From NCBI GenBank assembly GCA_025728545.1, contig JAOBJL010000003.1, positions 1 through 64,000 of the forward strand: a DNA stretch of 64,000 bases. Direction: 5' to 3'. How positions within the stretch are numbered: the first letter of the stretch is position 1; every line of letters begins with the position of its first letter. Positions 62,188 through 64,000 of the stretch are shown one piece after another. The notes beneath the pieces were generated by a model. The model did no database searches. It was given only the letters and a program-made list of their open reading frames with translations, and had not been told where the DNA came from. The DNA is from Candidatus Lightella neohaematopini (GTDB lineage Bacteria; Pseudomonadota; Gammaproteobacteria; Enterobacterales; Enterobacteriaceae). A program made the translations under genes and the position numbers.

Positions 62188-62772
62188 CTATCTAGATACT
62201 GTAACTATAGCAGGTCTTATTAATCTTTTATTTAAAGTATAACCTTTCTGTATTATACAAATTACTTGATTTGGTTCATATTTACCAGACTTATCTATAT
62301 TAATAGCCTGATGTATAGATGGATCAAATTGAACTAAATTTTCTTCTATAAGATCTAATCCAAATTTACGCATAACACTAATTAAAGATTGTAAAGTTAA
62401 TTCAACCCCTTTTTTTGTAGAAGCTAATGTATCATCTTTATCTATAGTTATTAATGCTCTTTCAAGATTATCAATTACTGGTAATAATTCAATCATAAAA
62501 TTTTCTAAGGCAAATTTATGAGCTTTCTCAATATCTTGTATACTACGTCGGCGAATATTTTCAACTTCAGCTTTTGCTCTTAATATATAATCACGCTCTT
62601 TTTGTTTTAATTCAATAATAGCTAATTCTAATTCATTTATACGTTGATCTCTAACATCCAATTTAGTAGATTGTTCTAAATTAGAATTATTTGAAAATTC
62701 TTGATTATTGTTATTTTCTTGACTTTCTAAATCTTTCTGATCGCAAATACTTTGTTCTTTACTAATTTCCAT
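62188..62772 (-). CDS. grpE: GrpE nucleotide exchange factor for DnaK
   Basis: Releases ADP from DnaK. A charged N-terminal part and long paired helix (RINELELAIIELKQKERDYILRAKAEVENIRRR) are followed by a beta domain ending NKRLIRPAIVTVS. I start at ATG 62772, which has GGAG upstream; the longer frame would add 33 hydrophobic residues not found in GrpE. It has 194 residues (197). It is divergent from nadK as in E. coli. Confidence 0.95.
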   Translation of the reverse strand: MEISKEQSICDQKDLESQENNNNQEFSNNSNLEQSTKLDVRDQRINELELAIIELKQKERDYILRAKAEVENIRRRSIQDIEKAHKFALENFMIELLPVIDNLERALITIDKDDTLASTKKGVELTLQSLISVMRKFGLDLIEENLVQFDPSIHQAINIDKSGKYEPNQVICIIQKGYTLNKRLIRPAIVTVSR

Positions 62773-62886
62773 TAGTTCTCCATTATTTAGTAAAATATAA
62801 TAATTAAAAGTATTAATGGGGATTAATAATAAATATTTCAAGTAAATTATATTAATACATATAAATAACAAAGGTGTATAGTTATT

Positions 62887-63780
62887 ATGATCAATAATTT
62901 TAATACAATAGGTATCATTGGTTATTCTTGTTATAAGAAAATTCTTTTTGTATGTAGAAAATTATGTTATTGGTTAAATAAAAATGGATATAAAATTATA
63001 GTAGATAATAGAATTATTAATAATTTATCTATTAATAAAATAAATAATGGTAACATTAATTATATAGGAAAACAAGCAGATTTAGCTATTGTTATTGGTG
63101 GTGATGGTAATATGCTTGGTGCTATACGAGATTTAGCATATTATAGAATTAAAATTATAGGTATAAATTGTGGTAATTTAGGATTTTTAACTGATATAAA
63201 TTATAATTCATTATTAAAACAACTATCTGAGATACTATCTGGTAATTATATTGCTGAAAAAAGATTACTATTAGAAGCATATTACATTATTAATGGAAAA
63301 AAGAAAATAATTAGTAATGCAATTAATGAAATTTTATTGCAATCTAATAACGTTAGATCTATGATAAATATCAGTGTATATATCGATAATAAATTTGCTT
63401 TTTTAAATTATGCTGATGGTTTAATAATTTCTACTCCAACTGGATCTACAGCTTATTCATTATCAGTAGGTGGGCCAATTATTACACCACTAGTTAAAGC
63501 TATCATGTTATTACCATTATTTCCTCATACACTATCATCTAGACCAATAATTATTAATAATACTAGTATTGTAAAATTATTATTTTCTAAAAATAGCAAT
63601 GATATAAAAATTAGTTTTGATAATCAAATAGATTTTATACTAAATAAAGAGAAAAGTATTTATATATGTAGTAGTAACAGATATTTTAACTTAATACATC
63701 CAATAAAATATAATTATTTTAATTTATTAAGAAAAAAATTATTTTGGTTAAAAAACTATAGAAATTTTAGTAAATATTAA
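62887..63780 (+). CDS. nadK: NAD kinase
   Basis: Phosphorylates NAD to NADP. The GGDGNMLG motif (about 74-81), GNLGFLTD and the ISTPTGSTAYSLSVGGPI block identify it. It has 297 residues (292). AAGGTG lies upstream. recN, next to it in E. coli, has been removed so that bamE follows. Confidence 0.96.
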   Translation: MINNFNTIGIIGYSCYKKILFVCRKLCYWLNKNGYKIIVDNRIINNLSINKINNGNINYIGKQADLAIVIGGDGNMLGAIRDLAYYRIKIIGINCGNLGFLTDINYNSLLKQLSEILSGNYIAEKRLLLEAYYIINGKKKIISNAINEILLQSNNVRSMINISVYIDNKFAFLNYADGLIISTPTGSTAYSLSVGGPIITPLVKAIMLLPLFPHTLSSRPIIINNTSIVKLLFSKNSNDIKISFDNQIDFILNKEKSIYICSSNRYFNLIHPIKYNYFNLLRKKLFWLKNYRNFSKY

Positions 63781-63823
63781 TATTATTAGTAGATATATAT
63801 AATTACTTATTTTTAAATAAAAA

Positions 63824-64000
63824 ATGAAAAAAAAATATATTAAATTATTATTAATAAGCTTTTTTATACTATTTAATAGTGGTTGTTTTTTTTTAATAAA
63901 ATATTAAAATCACAGAATATTATTTATGGTAATTATATTAATAATTTTAATTTAATTAGGTTAGGTATGACAAAAAAAGAAATTTTAATGTTATTTGGAG
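63824..64000 (+). pseudogene. bamE: bamE start with a frameshift in a 9-T tract; cut by window end
   Basis: BamE is a small lipoprotein of the outer-membrane BAM complex. The ATG at 63824 begins a signal peptide with a lipobox Cys (FNSGC, Cys at 63884-63886). A run of nine T (63886-63894) follows, and the frame then stops at 63905-63907. In the next frame the protein continues at once: NKILKSQNIIYGNYINNF then LIRLGMTKKEILMLFG, matching the GNYL and IRVGMTQQQVAYALG parts of E. coli BamE. Ten or seven T would restore the frame. It may be a true pseudogene, a sequencing error, or a gene rescued by slippage on the T run. The rest lies outside the window. Confidence 0.7.

Overview
This window is a stretch of chromosome from a long-term, host-restricted bacterial endosymbiont of the Enterobacterales (Gammaproteobacteria). 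Base composition is extremely A+T-rich, the proteins are rich in Asn, Ile and Lys, and almost every gene has an obvious E. coli ortholog at near-normal length. Gene blocks keep enterobacterial order but with genes cut out of them. I see no insertion sequences, prophage, CRISPR or defence genes. The species cannot be fixed from this sequence; a blood-feeder or sap-feeder symbiont related to the Arsenophonus/Providencia/Sodalis-type lineages is an inference only.

Layout. 1-10.5 kb: kup, cspC, htpX, mepM, ruvC, aspS, argS, murJ (potassium uptake, cold-shock RNA chaperone, membrane and wall maintenance, two tRNA synthetases). 10.7-17 kb: tRNA-Ser(GGA), a full-length putA, tRNA-Ser(CGA) abutting deoD, and deoB. 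17-30.4 kb: one long minus-strand expression block, rplU-rpmA-obgE-greA-rlmE-ftsH-folP-secG-tRNA-Leu-nusA-infB-rbfA-rpsO-pnp, from which glmM and truB are missing and rimP survives only as a probable remnant. 30.4-31.5 kb: a decayed ispB, divergent from rplU as in E. coli. 31.5-37 kb: ppa and the miaA-hflK-hflC-rlmB-rpsF-rpsR-rplI block (hfq, hflX and priB are not here). 37.6-42.8 kb: ribA, yciC, clsA, tRNA-Tyr, sppA. 43.5-52 kb: guaA, mqo, der, bamB, hisS, ispG, ndk. 52.6-61.4 kb: suhB, glyA, tadA and the lepA-lepB-rnc-era-recO-pdxJ-acpS block. 61.5-64 kb: ung, grpE, nadK and the start of a frameshifted bamE.

How the genes work together. Most are information-processing or housekeeping genes. 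There is a membrane quality-control set (FtsH with HflK/HflC, HtpX, SppA, LepB), envelope maintenance (MurJ, MepM, BamB, BamE, cardiolipin synthase) and a few cofactor steps (FolP, RibA, PdxJ, NadK, IspG). Energy metabolism is unusual for such a reduced genome: PutA (proline to glutamate) and Mqo (malate to oxaloacetate) both feed electrons to quinone, while the gene for the enterobacterial ubiquinone side chain (ispB) is a pseudogene.

Main points for a second look: (1) an intact suhB ORF whose inositol-phosphatase active-site acids are all replaced, next to a NusA that keeps its C-terminal SuhB-binding repeat; (2) the ispB pseudogene, unannotated by length because it is broken in several frames, and the quinone question it raises; (3) a 9-T tract that frameshifts bamE; (4) a probable rimP remnant; (5) a tRNA-Ser(CGA) with U73 that begins directly after the deoD stop codon; (6) non-ATG starts for pnp, greA and probably ftsH. 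I found no new multi-gene system.
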